DNA of 64,000 nt. Origin: Rhizophagus clarus (taxonomy: Eukaryota > Glomeromycota > Glomeromycetes > Glomerales > Glomeraceae). How positions within the stretch are numbered: the first letter of the stretch is position 1; each line of letters starts with the position of its first letter. Below are positions 36,682 through 50,974 of this stretch, piece by piece. Both the position numbers and the translations under genes were made by a program. The notes below the pieces were generated by a model, which did not search any database, had not been told where the DNA came from, and saw only the letters and a list, made by a program, of their open reading frames with translations. The DNA lies in the NCBI GenBank assembly GCA_015698045.1, contig BLAL01000338.1:1426001-1490000 (forward strand), read 5' to 3'.

Positions 36682-37785
36682 CTAATAAAAATAATGAACA
36701 ACATCATCATCATATGATGATAAATCTGCCGCCATTAAATTATCACTCATTAAAACATCACAATTATGTTGTGTATCGGAAAAAGTAGAAGTATGTTGCC
36801 AAAAATTTTGATTAATCATATCATCATTAATAAAAACCGTATCATCGGAGTTTGTAAGGTTAATTAATGGTTGATAATCGGAGTTTGATTGATTTAAATC
36901 ATTTAAATTTGAAGTAAAATTTTGTTGATAGTTATAATAAGCTTCCGAAGAAGAGGATGATGATAAATTTGCCAAGGTTTCTTCGGAATAAGTAAGGATT
37001 GATGTAACGGATGAATAATATAATTCTAAATCATTTGAAGTAATAGTTGGACTAACAAAATTTGTAGAAGGAGAAATAGGTGAATTAATAATAATAGGTG
37101 AATTCCAAGATTCTTCAGGAGATGTAACAACATTTAAAAGAGGAGATTCTGATTGTTGTTTTTGTTGATAAGGTATAAAAGGTACGAAAGATTCTTGATC
37201 TTCCTCTACATTAGAAGTTTCTAAACTAACAGATTGTTTAACATCTTTAAAAATCCAATCTTTTGGAATAGTTTCTTTAAAAGATTTTTTTTTAGGATTA
37301 TATTTATAATTAGGATATAAAATTTTATGTTGTGCATGAGCCAATCTTGATAAAGTTTCAAAATAACGTTTAACTTTAACAGAATGATTTCTCCAAACTT
37401 CACCAGCATCTGTTGAAACATTCTTCATTTTCAATGCTTTATCAGGGAAATTAGCACGTTGACTTGCTTCATAATCTTTACGAAATAAAACCCAAGCATT
37501 TTGAGGTCTTGGAATTTTATCATCAAATTTATTCCTATTTTTACGAACTTTTCTTGCAGGAGATAATAGATCTTTTAATGAAAGAGTAAGTTTATAAGGA
37601 GGATCATTAATTAATAAATTTTCTTCTTCATTAAGAAGTGTTTTATTTGGAAATACTAGAATTTCATTAAGTTTAGAAGAAATATCATCATCAGGTGCTA
37701 CCGGAGCAGACTGAAGAGGAATAAAATGAGAGGAAGATGAAGATGAAATACTAGATGGTAATTTATCAGATTTAATTTTAGGCAT
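36682..37785 (-). CDS. MATA-type HMG-box transcription factor 3 (long form)
   Basis: This is a single exon of 367 residues, almost twice the size of its neighbours. A Ser-rich start precedes PPYKLTLSLKDLLSP (62-76). A very basic linker (ARKVRKNRNK) comes next, then the HMG box at about 91-163 (IPRPQNAWVLFRKDYEASQR, VWRNHS, YFETLSRLAHAQH, YPNYKYNPKKK). About 200 further residues are rich in Ser, Asn, Asp and Gln and acidic at the very end (SSYDDDVVHYFY), resembling a disordered activation region. Its function is probably transcriptional regulation; activation by the tail is inference. The box is intact. Confidence 0.85.
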   Translation of the reverse strand: MPKIKSDKLPSSISSSSSSHFIPLQSAPVAPDDDISSKLNEILVFPNKTLLNEEENLLINDPPYKLTLSLKDLLSPARKVRKNRNKFDDKIPRPQNAWVLFRKDYEASQRANFPDKALKMKNVSTDAGEVWRNHSVKVKRYFETLSRLAHAQHKILYPNYKYNPKKKSFKETIPKDWIFKDVKQSVSLETSNVEEDQESFVPFIPYQQKQQSESPLLNVVTSPEESWNSPIIINSPISPSTNFVSPTITSNDLELYYSSVTSILTYSEETLANLSSSSSSEAYYNYQQNFTSNLNDLNQSNSDYQPLINLTNSDDTVFINDDMINQNFWQHTSTFSDTQHNCDVLMSDNLMAADLSSYDDDVVHYFY

Positions 37786-37829
37786 TTTTAAGATATCAAA
37801 AATTTTAAGACGATCGAAGAGCTTTAAAT

Positions 37830-39715
37830 ATCATTTTATAATAAAATTTCTAGATGAAAAAATTGTAGTCTCAAAGTAATCAAATGGTGAATATCATAAA
37901 AAAAAAATGGTAAAAAAGGTTTAGCGTGAAATACTATAATAGGATAATATATTTGTTTAATCCTTAAGGGAACCTGTGTTGAAATTTATGATAATTAATA
38001 TACTGCACGCATACAGTAAGTAGTACAGTACATGTATATGTATTACATAGCAGGTAATTAATCGAAAATATTAAAAAGAACTTTTTGAACATAAAAATTG
38101 CATATTTTTTGATATACAGTATAACAAAAAAAAAACAATGAATTAACTAATGATTACATTAGAACTTAAAAAACTTAAAAAGAAAAAAAAAATTATGATA
38201 AAATTGATTCATTCTGATTCGTTCCTTTCCAAATATCATTATTATAATTCGTATTATTCTTTAAATGGTATAAAAAAAAAAAGAAAAGGTCATTGAAATA
38301 ATGACTTCATTTTCAGTCTAATCTAAATAAAGTAATTCTAATAAAACTACGCAATCATTATGCATGATTTCTAGTGGATTCTATTTTTAAATGATGATCG
38401 TACCACCCGAATCCTAATTGTTTCCAAAAATGGTATTTGGTTTCTATTGACGAAATTTCAATTGTCTTCCCTTCCGCTTAGAATTACCGTAAATAAAAAT
38501 TATTATAAGATTTTATATTTTTATCTTTCTTAATTGAGGTTCTTTATAAAATTTCTCAAAAAAAAAAAAAAAATTACTAAAAAAAATTTTTTTTTTTTTT
38601 TTTAATTGTTTCTTGGTATGGAAACTAAATAACGTCATTTGTTTTATGGCTAAATTCTTAACATCGGAAAACCACGCACTTATATATAAAAATGGAGACC
38701 GGTCACAATTGAAATTTTTTTTTAATTATGATAAGAATTTAACGTTATGGGGGTACATTTTACCTTTTTTTTGCCAATTTTTATTTTTTTGGTAAAAAAA
38801 CTATGAATGAATCAAATGACTTCTTTTAATTATTTATATCTTATTATTATAATAAAATTAGTTTTTAATTTTCAAAGTGCATATAATTCCGTGCAAAGTA
38901 CATTCTGATTTCTGAATACTTTATTAAAGATTTTCAGCCAAAAAATTTCGAATTACGTTTTGATATTCGGAGTTCTTGTATCCATTGTCATACGATTTAT
39001 GTATTATTTTAATGTTATGCGATACATTATAATATAATTGATTAATTAATTACTATATGCAATTTATCAGAGCTTATTCTATTTTATGGTTCTTGTTTTA
39101 AAAAATTATTCTTTTGTAAAAAAAAAAGAAAAAAAAAAGGCTTTATTATTTTATTTGCGTGCGAAATTAATTAATATCGGATAAATTAATGTATTACAAA
39201 TCAATATTTTAAGATACAGTTTAGACTATAATAAGATGTATGATGCTCCAAATTTGTCCTTCCACTGTTTGTCTGTGTTATTACTCAACAATCATTGTAT
39301 TTAAATTTTTGAGTTACTTTCATAAATCATAAATCATTTTTATAATTTACCTCACATGTAAAGATTCTTCCATAATTATTTTTAAAAGGATTTGAAACTG
39401 ATTGTTCGGTTACTTAAAGTTCTGTTCAAGAACCTGTAACATTTTTCTACCTTCTTTTTCCTTGTTATCATTAAGAGTTCGATTTTTTTAGGATCTCTTA
39501 ATCCCAGATGATTTTTGTAACGTAACATGACGATCCTAATGATGGGAAGATCAACTCCGTTGACGTACTGACATAAATAGTATAGCTCATTAATGGGCGT
39601 TTTTTATCTTTCATCAAGAATATATATATAAACCACAAAATTTTGGTTCTCTTTCATTAAATAAATGATTTTTGTTCTTTAACAAATAACGAAAAAAAAA
39701 AATCTGATCTTCTTT
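37830..39715. other. Intergenic spacer between divergently placed HMG genes
   Basis: No gene was supported. It lies between the 5' end of a minus-strand HMG gene and the 5' end of a plus-strand one, so it holds both upstream regions. A/T runs dominate. Confidence 0.4.
39621..39632 (+). promoter_or_regulatory. TATA box of HMG gene 4
   Basis: TATATATATAAA lies 89 bases upstream of the start codon and is followed by a pyrimidine-rich leader. Confidence 0.45.
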
Positions 39716-39720
39716 TCAAT

Positions 39721-40377
39721 ATGAATACCAAGAACAACTTTCATTCTCGACATTTTATGACCTCCACTTCAAATAACATCGTTTCTTCTCCGAATTACGA
39801 TATAGTAACCTTATTTCAAAACCTCGCTCCATCATTACCAAGTAAAGACTTACCTTACAGATTAACTCTTACCTTCGAAGATTTATTGATACCTAAAATA
39901 AAAAATGGAGGAAAAATCCCTAGACCATTAAACTCCTGGCTCTTATTTCGCAAAGATTACACGGCCATGATAAAAAAATTACAACCTGAAAATAAAAACA
40001 AATTCCGTATTCAAGATATAAGTTCTATGGCAAGCGAATCATGGAAGAAACAACCTGCGCAAGTGAAACAATTCTTCGAAATTCTAGGAGTTACCGCAAA
40101 AAAAGCTCACAGGTTGATTTTTCCTAATTATAAATTTACTCCCGAAAGGAAATTCAAGCTTCGATTCGATAAAGTTAAAAGCAATTCTGCGCCACGGATC
40201 GATCTTCCATCTTCACCGGAAGATGCTCAATCTGAACCTTCCGATTCCTCTTTCCCATCATTAGAAGACATTCGCTCTTCTCTAATTGACTGTGAAAATA
40301 CAAGTGGTGAAATAACTTTGAAAGAGTTTTTCGATTTAACAATTTCGGAATTAAATAATACAAACCAAACTCGTTAG
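39721..40377 (+). CDS. MATA-type HMG-box transcription factor 4
   Basis: This is a single exon of 218 residues. LPYRLTLTFEDLLIPK (44-59) precedes the HMG box at about 66-140 (IPRPLNSWLLFRKDYTAMIK, ASESWKKQPAQVKQFFEIL, FPNYKFTPERKFK). The tail is Ser/Pro-rich and acidic (SSPEDAQSEPSDSS). It is a probable nuclear DNA-binding regulator. It is the first of two genes on the plus strand, so the cluster switches orientation between the third and fourth genes. GC content of the coding part is visibly higher than in gene 5. Confidence 0.85.
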   Translation: MNTKNNFHSRHFMTSTSNNIVSSPNYDIVTLFQNLAPSLPSKDLPYRLTLTFEDLLIPKIKNGGKIPRPLNSWLLFRKDYTAMIKKLQPENKNKFRIQDISSMASESWKKQPAQVKQFFEILGVTAKKAHRLIFPNYKFTPERKFKLRFDKVKSNSAPRIDLPSSPEDAQSEPSDSSFPSLEDIRSSLIDCENTSGEITLKEFFDLTISELNNTNQTR

Positions 40378-40628
40378 ACTACCGTATGCTAAAATAAGAC
40401 ATTATAAGTATTTTTTTTTTTTTTTTTTTTTTATATATATATATATACATGTATTTAAAGTATTTTTGTGTATATACATATTTTTTTTTTTTTTACTTTT
40501 ATGGCTATAGCAAGCCTATTTAAGTTTAATTAAGGATAATAACAATTTGATATCCTTAAATTTTTAAGATTTTACCGAGTAACCAAAATAAGTAAGCTTA
40601 ACAAAGAAGGGCAAAGTAAGGTGTAAAT

Positions 40629-40721
40629 ATAAATAAGGATATATGATAAATAAGGACATATGATAAATAAGGGTATATGATAAATAAGGATATGATATGT
40701 AAGGATATATGATATGTAAGG
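40629..40721 (+). repeat. ~18-base tandem repeat
   Basis: About five copies of AATAAGGATATATGATA, with small changes, lie downstream of HMG gene 4. Confidence 0.7.
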
Positions 40722-42325
40722 AAAAATCACGTGATTTAAGTTATCCAATAAAAAATTATTTGTAAATCATGAACAAATTTGAATGAAATCAGGTGAAAAT
40801 TTTCGAATTCTTGAAAATTTTTCCTTTAAAGAATTCTAGTAATTTCCTTTTCCGTGTAACTTTTCGAATTGATCCTTCAATAGCCTTGTGATTGGTTGAA
40901 TACGGAAATTACGGTTTTTTAACCAATTTACTTTATTGTACTTCTAGAAAATTTTCATGAGTTCTTGACTCATATTCGATCTTCGAAAGATTTACCATAC
41001 ATTACCCATTTTTGTTATTGTCAATTTATAAAAAAAAACGTATCAACCCCAATCCGGCGGGCGGATATCCGGATGTTTCCGAACAGAAACAACTGGGGAT
41101 TAATAATCTAATTAAAACTTGTAGTTTCTAGGATTCTCTCGAACATTTAGCGGAGTTAGTGACTCACAAATGACGTAAATATGCAGAAAAGAAGATGTTG
41201 ATAAGATAATTCAATAACATTTTTTTTAATTTTGTAATTTTATCATAGGCTCATTGAATAAATTTTTAATTAACTGTGATATATACTGTATATATGTGAT
41301 ACGTAATTTTACTTAATAAATAAATATATATTATATATATAAATATTTATACATTATAATACATTTATTAAATATATACTACAGTGTATATATATAAGTG
41401 CGTGTATTGTTGAAATTCAATTCAAAAAAAAAAATTTAGTCTAAAAAGGGTCGGAGTAATATATATATAAGTTTGCGTAGTAAAATATGATAAACATTCA
41501 ACCGGGAATTCGATTAAAGTAATCTAGGTATGCGCAAATAACTGACTCATTTAGCATGCATTCAAATTGATTTACGTTACATATTGTTGTTAAATCCTTT
41601 TACTCATAATTACTACACACAATTTTCCAAAAAAAAAACGGATTTCTATTGGTTTCGTTCTTAGAGAAAATCCTTATTCTGTGAAAATCTTGTGAAATTT
41701 CTTTTTACTTTCACCTAAAGATTTGTTATTGTTACAACAATTTTTTCGGAAAAATTTTAAACGCTCGAGCCCATAGGTTTATTGAAAAGAGAAAAGAATG
41801 AAGAAAAGGAAGGAGGAAGAATAAGGAAAGGGTATTATTAGTAAACTGGAAAGAAGTAAATTTTTCAATGAGGAAAAAAAAAAAAAAAAAAAAAAATTTT
41901 ATTTTTTTACTTTGAAGAAAATTATTATTATTTTTTTTTTTTTTTTGACAAAAAATAATTTGAAACGAATTTTAAAAGTGGGTGAAACATACCAAGACCT
42001 TGCCCTCCTAAGAAAAAATTCCAAGACTAATCCTAAATAAGAAAACTGAACAAAAAACTGAGCAAATGACACATAGACAAGATTTCTCAAACATCTACCT
42101 CAAATTGTATGTTGTATAACCGAATATGATGAAACATATATATTCGGCTAATTTACAATAATTACCTTGTTATGTCACGTAGTAAAAGTAATAAAGGCGG
42201 TGATATCAAATTATGTTGAGGATCGGAGATTGCGGTTACCTATTTTGGTCTAATTAGTTCAATTCAACCGGAGAAAGGAGTATTTTATAATTTATACACT
42301 AAATATATATATACTTTTTTTTTAA

Positions 42326-42334
42326 TATAAATAG
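42326..42334 (+). promoter_or_regulatory. TATA box of HMG gene 5
   Basis: TATAAATAG lies 117 bases upstream of the start codon and is followed by a pyrimidine-rich leader. Confidence 0.45.
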
Positions 42335-42442
42335 ATAGGTTCAAAGTCTCTTTTCCCTTTTTTTTTTTTTCTTTCTTCTCTCTAGCAATAATTTGCTTTC
42401 CTCTAAAATCGAAAAAAAATAACGAAATTTTCGAAAAAAAAA

Positions 42443-43117
42443 ATGCCGAAATCAAATTCAAAAAGTTATCTTAACGATAAACCACAAACTCCAAATTCTT
42501 TCACACCACCATCAACTTTTTCAAATTCACAAACCTCTTCATTTCAAACTTTAATGTCATATTATACACCTTCAGTTACTTCTGGACCTCCGTATAATTT
42601 AACATTATCTCTTCCCGTTTTACTACTTCCTAAATTAAAGTCAAATGGATCACCTGAAAAACCTCAGAGTGCTTTTACATTATTCTTAATGGATTACGTC
42701 GCAAAAGTTAAACATCAAAATCAACAATTAACATTAGGTGAAATCACATATTTTGCTAGTAAAGAATGGAAATATCAACCTTCGCATGTTATTCGATTTT
42801 TCGAAGTCTTATCTATGGCTGCCAAAGAACTTCATGAAAAATATCATCCAAAGAGAAAATATGCCAAGATAAAAAATCATGAAAACAAAAAAGAATCGAT
42901 AATAAATCATACGATAAAAAACAATACTATAAATAATCCGATAAATAATACGACGAAAAATACGATAAAAAATACGACGATAAATACGACAACGAATAAT
43001 AATTCGATACCTATTATAACTCCTACGAGTGTTGACTCTTTTCCAAATTTCGATATTGATTTCGAATTATATGACAAACCAAAAGAAGATGAAATATTTT
43101 TCCCATTATTTCCGTAA
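42443..43117 (+). CDS. MATA-type HMG-box transcription factor 5
   Basis: This is a single exon of 224 residues. A Ser/Thr/Pro-rich start precedes PPYNLTLSLPVLLLPK (49-64). The HMG box lies at about 71-142 (PEKPQSAFTLFLMDYVAKVK, ASKEWKYQPS, RFFEVLSMAAKELH, YHPKRKYAK). The first box residues are the most divergent of the five: PEKPQSAF replaces the usual PRPxN. A low-complexity Asn/Thr/Ile stretch (about 155-188) follows, encoded by repeated AATACGACGA-like units. The tail is acidic. It is a probable DNA-binding regulator with possibly altered sequence preference; that is inference. Confidence 0.8.
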   Translation: MPKSNSKSYLNDKPQTPNSFTPPSTFSNSQTSSFQTLMSYYTPSVTSGPPYNLTLSLPVLLLPKLKSNGSPEKPQSAFTLFLMDYVAKVKHQNQQLTLGEITYFASKEWKYQPSHVIRFFEVLSMAAKELHEKYHPKRKYAKIKNHENKKESIINHTIKNNTINNPINNTTKNTIKNTTINTTTNNNSIPIITPTSVDSFPNFDIDFELYDKPKEDEIFFPLFP

Positions 43118-43902
43118 ATAAATTTTAGTTTTTTTTTTAAGTTTCGAAAAATTTTTTTAAGATTAATGAATAAGAAGAGTTAGATGTAATTGTAAAATAT
43201 AGATATAAATCGTAAACGAACATTAAAAAATAAATATATGTAAAATAAATATGTATGTAATATGTATGTATGTATGTGAACCAAAACATTCGATTTTTTT
43301 TTTTATATATATTAATTAAATAAATACATCTCACAAATCACAAACTTTTTACATGTAATGAACAAATTGTGTAATTTACGCAGTATTAACGCAGTATTGC
43401 GCAGTATTTGCGCAGTATTTATGTACTATTTATATCAATTATATGAACTATTCTAATGCATCTTTATGAATTTCTATCGATCAGTTCTAAATCAGGAACA
43501 ATCATAAAAAAATTGATAATGTATAGTATGGCCGTTAAAACCTTTTTTAATTAACCTTTTGAATTAAGAAAAAAAAAATGCATCATAGAAAAATTTATAT
43601 TTCATCCCTGACGTTTTTATACAATAACAATGCAATAATTATCTAACTAACTTTGCAGTCAGATTTAAAAGCTAATCTCAATCTCGATTCCTTAAATAGG
43701 TCCAACAGATTCACCTCAAAACTATATTAGGTCTGGCGCAAATTTCATTAGTCAATGATCGAACAATAACTTTGGTCAGCTGACTTGCTTAAGAAATTGT
43801 CAATTATCATGTCAATTCGATCGAATATTTGGCGTTGGTCACTTCATACTTTTTACAAATCATTTATTCAGAAGAAGAATTTCATGGATAATTATCTTTG
43901 AT
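43118..43902. other. Intergenic DNA
   Basis: No complete gene was seen. Short repeats are present at 43379-43424 (CGCAGTATT four times). An in-frame ATG run at 43809 (MSIRSNIWRW) may belong to the 5' part of the lipase gene but could not be spliced to it. Confidence 0.4.
43379..43424 (+). repeat. CGCAGTATT short tandem repeat
   Basis: Four close copies of ACGCAGTATT or GCGCAGTATT lie in a row. Confidence 0.7.
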
Positions 43903-46469
43903 ATGATAATCTTTTTAAATTTTTCTTTCATTTATCAGGTTTGTATCAAGTATTTTTTTTTTTTTAATGCATAAGATGTGCTACCAATTATATTACATAT
44001 ACAATTTTAAATCACACGTGGTTCAAAATTTTATGCATCTCAATTGTATTTTCATATGATTTTCAAATCATAATTCGGGATTTCGGTATTTTAGTTAATT
44101 CGTATATAAAGGATCCTTTTAATTTTTTTTCTTTTTCCTTTAAAAATAATCTTATTATTTGATTACTGTAAAATGCTAGTTCGTGTTTATTTTTATTTTT
44201 TATTATAATACGTAACATATTTTTATATATTTATATTTTTTTTATTTTAACGATGTCATTTTTTTATTTAATAGAATAAAATTTTTACTTTTATATCTTC
44301 AATAATATCCGCAGTAGTCGTTCATATACTAAATGTTTCTTTTTCATGGATTCAAGTAAGCTAGTTTTTTTTTAAAGAAAAAAAAATTGTGAAATTTTAT
44401 TATTTTAAAATTGATTTTAAATTTCATTTTGTCCTTTCTCAGAAATTGAGACGTAAAAAGACACCACCAGAGATACTAAGGAATGAAATGCAACATGCGA
44501 AAACATATGCAGAATGGCGTAAAAAAGCACAAGATTTAGACACGTAAATATTGTGTTTTTTTTTAAAAAAAAAAAAAAAATTATACGTATATTAACAAAG
44601 ATTTTTTTTTTTTTTTCGTGAATTATATACAGTCTTTTGGGTAAGTTAAATAAATCCAAACGTTTTTTTTTTTTTTTTTACTTTTTTTTTGAGATCGATT
44701 ATTATAAAAAAATTTATTTAGCAAATGATGAATGGAAACAAGATCCGGCATCCCAATACTATGATTATATTATGATTAAAAAAAGATTGACTCATCTTAA
44801 AGATGTTCACGAAAGTAATGATGTATTATCAATGATTTATAATTTAAGATCAGGTCTTTTACGAAATTTGGGAGGTATAAACGATCCAAGATTATTCTGT
44901 AGATCATATTTAGGAACAAAAAGATTAATAGAAGATTATACAAAAGAAGTAGTAACACAATTAGAGTATATAGCAGAAAAAGATTTTATAGATCTTCCAC
45001 AATATTCAAAATTAGAATTTTTTAATGACACACGCCAATCATTCGGTTGTACCGCTTTGGTACTATATGGCGGAGCAGCATTTGGTTTATATCATTTGGG
45101 AGTTGTTAAAGCTTTAAATAAACATGGTCTATTACCTAGAATTATTAGTGGTACAGCTATTGGAGCTTTGATAGCTGCTTTAGTTTGTATTAGAACTGAT
45201 GAAGAATTACCAAGTATTTTTGAAGAAGGTGGTGTGGATTTAGGTGCTTTTGCTAAGAAAGGAAAGACAGGACATATAAAAAGAAAAATAAGTAGATTTT
45301 TAAAACATGGTAAATGATCTTTCAAAAAAATTTTTTTTTTTTTTTTTTGTTCTAGACTTTAAATCGTTTTTTTTATTATTCTCTCATTTTTTTAAAAAAA
45401 AAATTTAGGTTATTTTATGGATGTTAAAGTGTTGGAAGAATGTGTTCGAAGTAACGTTGGAGATCTAACATTTGAAGTAATTTTAACTTATTCCAACATT
45501 CTCTTTTTTAATTAAAAAGTTCTTAAATTATCCTTTATTCTATATATATATATATATTTATTTAGGAAGCATACGCCAAAACAAAAAGAATATTAAACAT
45601 CACAGTATCATCAACTAGAAAATTTGAAGTCCCTCAACTACTTAACTATTTGACCGCACCTAATGTATTAATACGTAGTGCAGCTTGCGCTTCTACTGCT
45701 ATGATGGGATTGTACGACAGTGTTGATCTGTTGGCCAAAGATAAAGCTGGAAATATTGTGCAATGGGCTCCAACTGAAATTAAATGGAGAAAGTGGTCGG
45801 ATACAGTTCCAACTGAAAGTGAATCTCCGTTGACAAGAATTTCAGAATTGTTTAATGTCAATCATTTCATCGTCTCTCAAGCAAATCCGTATATCGCTCC
45901 GTTCATAGCAAATGAACAATTTGGTAGTAATATGTTGATTAAATGTGGTCTTCTCTTATCATCTGAATTTAGACACCGAATCAATCAACTTGGACATATG
46001 GGTTTACTTCCAAAGAATTTCCGAGATTTGATTGATGAAAAGGTTTCGGGAAATATCACCATTGTTCCTTATCTCACATTTTCTGTAAGTAAAATCTTTT
46101 TTCATAATTTTATAATAAATTTTTAAAATTAATAAATTCTCACTTTTTTTTTAGGATTTTAAAGCCTTGTTCTCTAATCCAAGCTACTCATCTTTGGACT
46201 ATTGGATCATGAAAGGAGAACAATCTACCTGGCCTATGTTGGCTTTAATAAGAAATAGATGTATAATTGAATTGGCACTTGATAGAAGTAAATAATATAT
46301 TATTTATATTAATTATTGTTCCGTCATAATACGATGCATTAACTAATCATTTAATTTATTAATTTGTTTATTAAAAGTTCATTTGAAATTGAAAGCGGAG
46401 CGCCCTTATTCTATATATCTACATCCCAACAAAGAGAATGGAAGAAAACGCACTAAGTCTATTCACTAA
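43903..46469 (+). CDS. Patatin-like (Tgl/PNPLA-type) lipase homologue, nucleophile position altered
   Basis: The exons are 43903-43938 (tentative), 44275-44355, 44443-44543, 44633-44640, 44722-45309, 45409-45476, 45566-46084, 46156-46288 and 46378-46469. The frame is kept throughout, giving about 541 residues. Hydrophobic segments at the start (FLNFSFIYQ; FISSIISAVVVHIL) precede the conserved HAKTYAEWRKKAQDLD region, as in fungal triacylglycerol lipases of lipid droplets and phospholipase relatives. The patatin core has YGGAAFGLYHLGVVKAL, then SGTAIGALIAALVC where GxSxG is expected: the middle residue is Ala (45156-45158), not Ser. The later TRISELFNVNHFIVSQANPY block is well conserved, but the usual Asp-Gly reads Asp-Thr. 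It may therefore be inactive as a classic hydrolase, or belong to a subfamily with this change. The start codon is uncertain. Confidence 0.75.
44633..44640 (+). other. 8-base micro-exon of the lipase gene
   Basis: TCTTTTGG is bounded by an AG acceptor and a GTAAGT donor. It is needed to join codon phase 2 of the preceding exon to phase 1 of the next. Confidence 0.6.
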
Positions 46470-46546
46470 ATCAAATCAAAATTAGATATCGCGCAAATAA
46501 ATGATAAATAAATTTCTTAATTAGAAACAAATAATTACTTTTTTAT

Positions 46547-47006
46547 TTATTCTTGAATTGATCTCAAACGTTTCTTTTTACTCAATTTTTCTAATGATTT
46601 AGCAATTTTGATTTCCTCTTTTTCTTTAACAATCAATGCTCGTTTTATACCTTGTTCTCGTCTTTTTTTTGCTTTTGTTCGAAGTGTTTTTTGTTTCTTT
46701 TTGATTTTGTGAAGTAAATTATCTGCACCTTTCCTTGCAATCGGATTAATGAGCTTATCTAACTTATCTAAAAAATACGTTAATTAAAAAAAGAAAATCA
46801 TAAAAAAATAAGATAAAACTTACTTTCTGATGAAGTAGACCATTTATCGATATTCATAGGTTTTGGATGTGATGTTGGTTCATTATCAATTTCCATTTGC
46901 ATTCTATTAAGTTCTAAAACATATTTAAAGGTTTAAGATTAATTTTGAAAAAAAGAATTTGTAACTCTTTTATTAAAAAAAAAAACCACATACTTGGTTT
47001 ACCCAT
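46547..47006 (-). CDS. Small basic protein, possibly Alb1-like ribosome biogenesis factor
   Basis: Three exons (47006-46994, 46913-46824, 46767-46547) have canonical GTATGT/GTAAGT donors and TAG acceptors and give 107 residues. It starts MGKPKLNRMQMEIDNEP and has a C-terminal half that is almost entirely Lys/Arg-rich helix (LLHKIKKKQKTLRTKAKKRR, ...KLSKKKRLRSIQE). Size, basicity and the KKxxKTLRTKAKKR helix suggest a nucleolar pre-60S factor such as Alb1, but this is tentative. The gene is convergent with the lipase gene (77 bases apart) and divergent from VMA1 (about 520 bases), so it shares an upstream region with the latter. Its first exon holds only 13 coding bases. Confidence 0.6.
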
Positions 47007-47528
47007 CGCGATTTAAAGAAAAAAAAAAACAAAAAAATGATCGTCATCTAAAAATAGTATATACTTGTCGGTTTTTGGCGTAAACTGATCATGACGCAGT
47101 TTCAAACCTTATAGTACTTTACTTATAAGCCCCTTTGACCATTTTTTTTTTGAAAAATCTTGGGAGTGTTTTATAATTATTTTTTATGTTCTTTATTTAT
47201 AAAAAAATGTCATTTTCCGGTCAAAGCATATCTGTTAACTGATGATATTAATGTTTCTAGAATTCTAGTTAACGTGATTATGGGACATGAAATGATCATA
47301 TTACGGCTAGTATCGAGATCTTTATTTTGACCAATAAAACGGAGTTACAAAGTCACGGATCTACAAATAACTTACCTTATGAAGTTGATCAGATTTATAG
47401 ATTTTATAATGATAATCACATTTTGATATTCATCGATCAAACTGAAATAACGAACCGTTACAACGAAAACGCCCTAATCATATTTCTACGCCTTTTTCTT
47501 TCTCTGTTTGAATCAATTGACTCTAGAG

Positions 47529-50698
<3,170 letters not shown>

Positions 50699-50934
50699 AT
50701 TAGATTTAATGGATTGAAATTGTCACATCTTTATAGGGAACTTTTTATTTTTTTTTTTTAATTAATTAATTAATGTATTATTAGTATCATATATATATAT
50801 AATGAAAACTATTCTTATTTATTTATTTTATTTTTACATTAAAGTTTATTCAATACATTAAATTTGATCATTAATTAAGGAAGCATTAATTAAAGTACTA
50901 AAAATTACTGATTATATTAAGAAATTATTTTTGA

Positions 50935-50965
<31 letters not shown>

Positions 50966-50974
50966 TTCTAAATT

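Larger units (their letters stand above)
40378..42440. other. Intergenic spacer with simple repeats
   Basis: No gene was supported. It holds T and TA tracts just after gene 4, a tandem repeat at 40629-40721, a TATA-rich stretch at about 41280-41400 and a long A/T run at 41873-41946. Confidence 0.4.

Noticed and set aside
43809-43898. Upstream ATG frame MSIRSNIWRWSLHTF as the start of the lipase gene
   Set aside because: It ends at a stop before any donor that would join it in frame to the hydrophobic exon, so it was not included.
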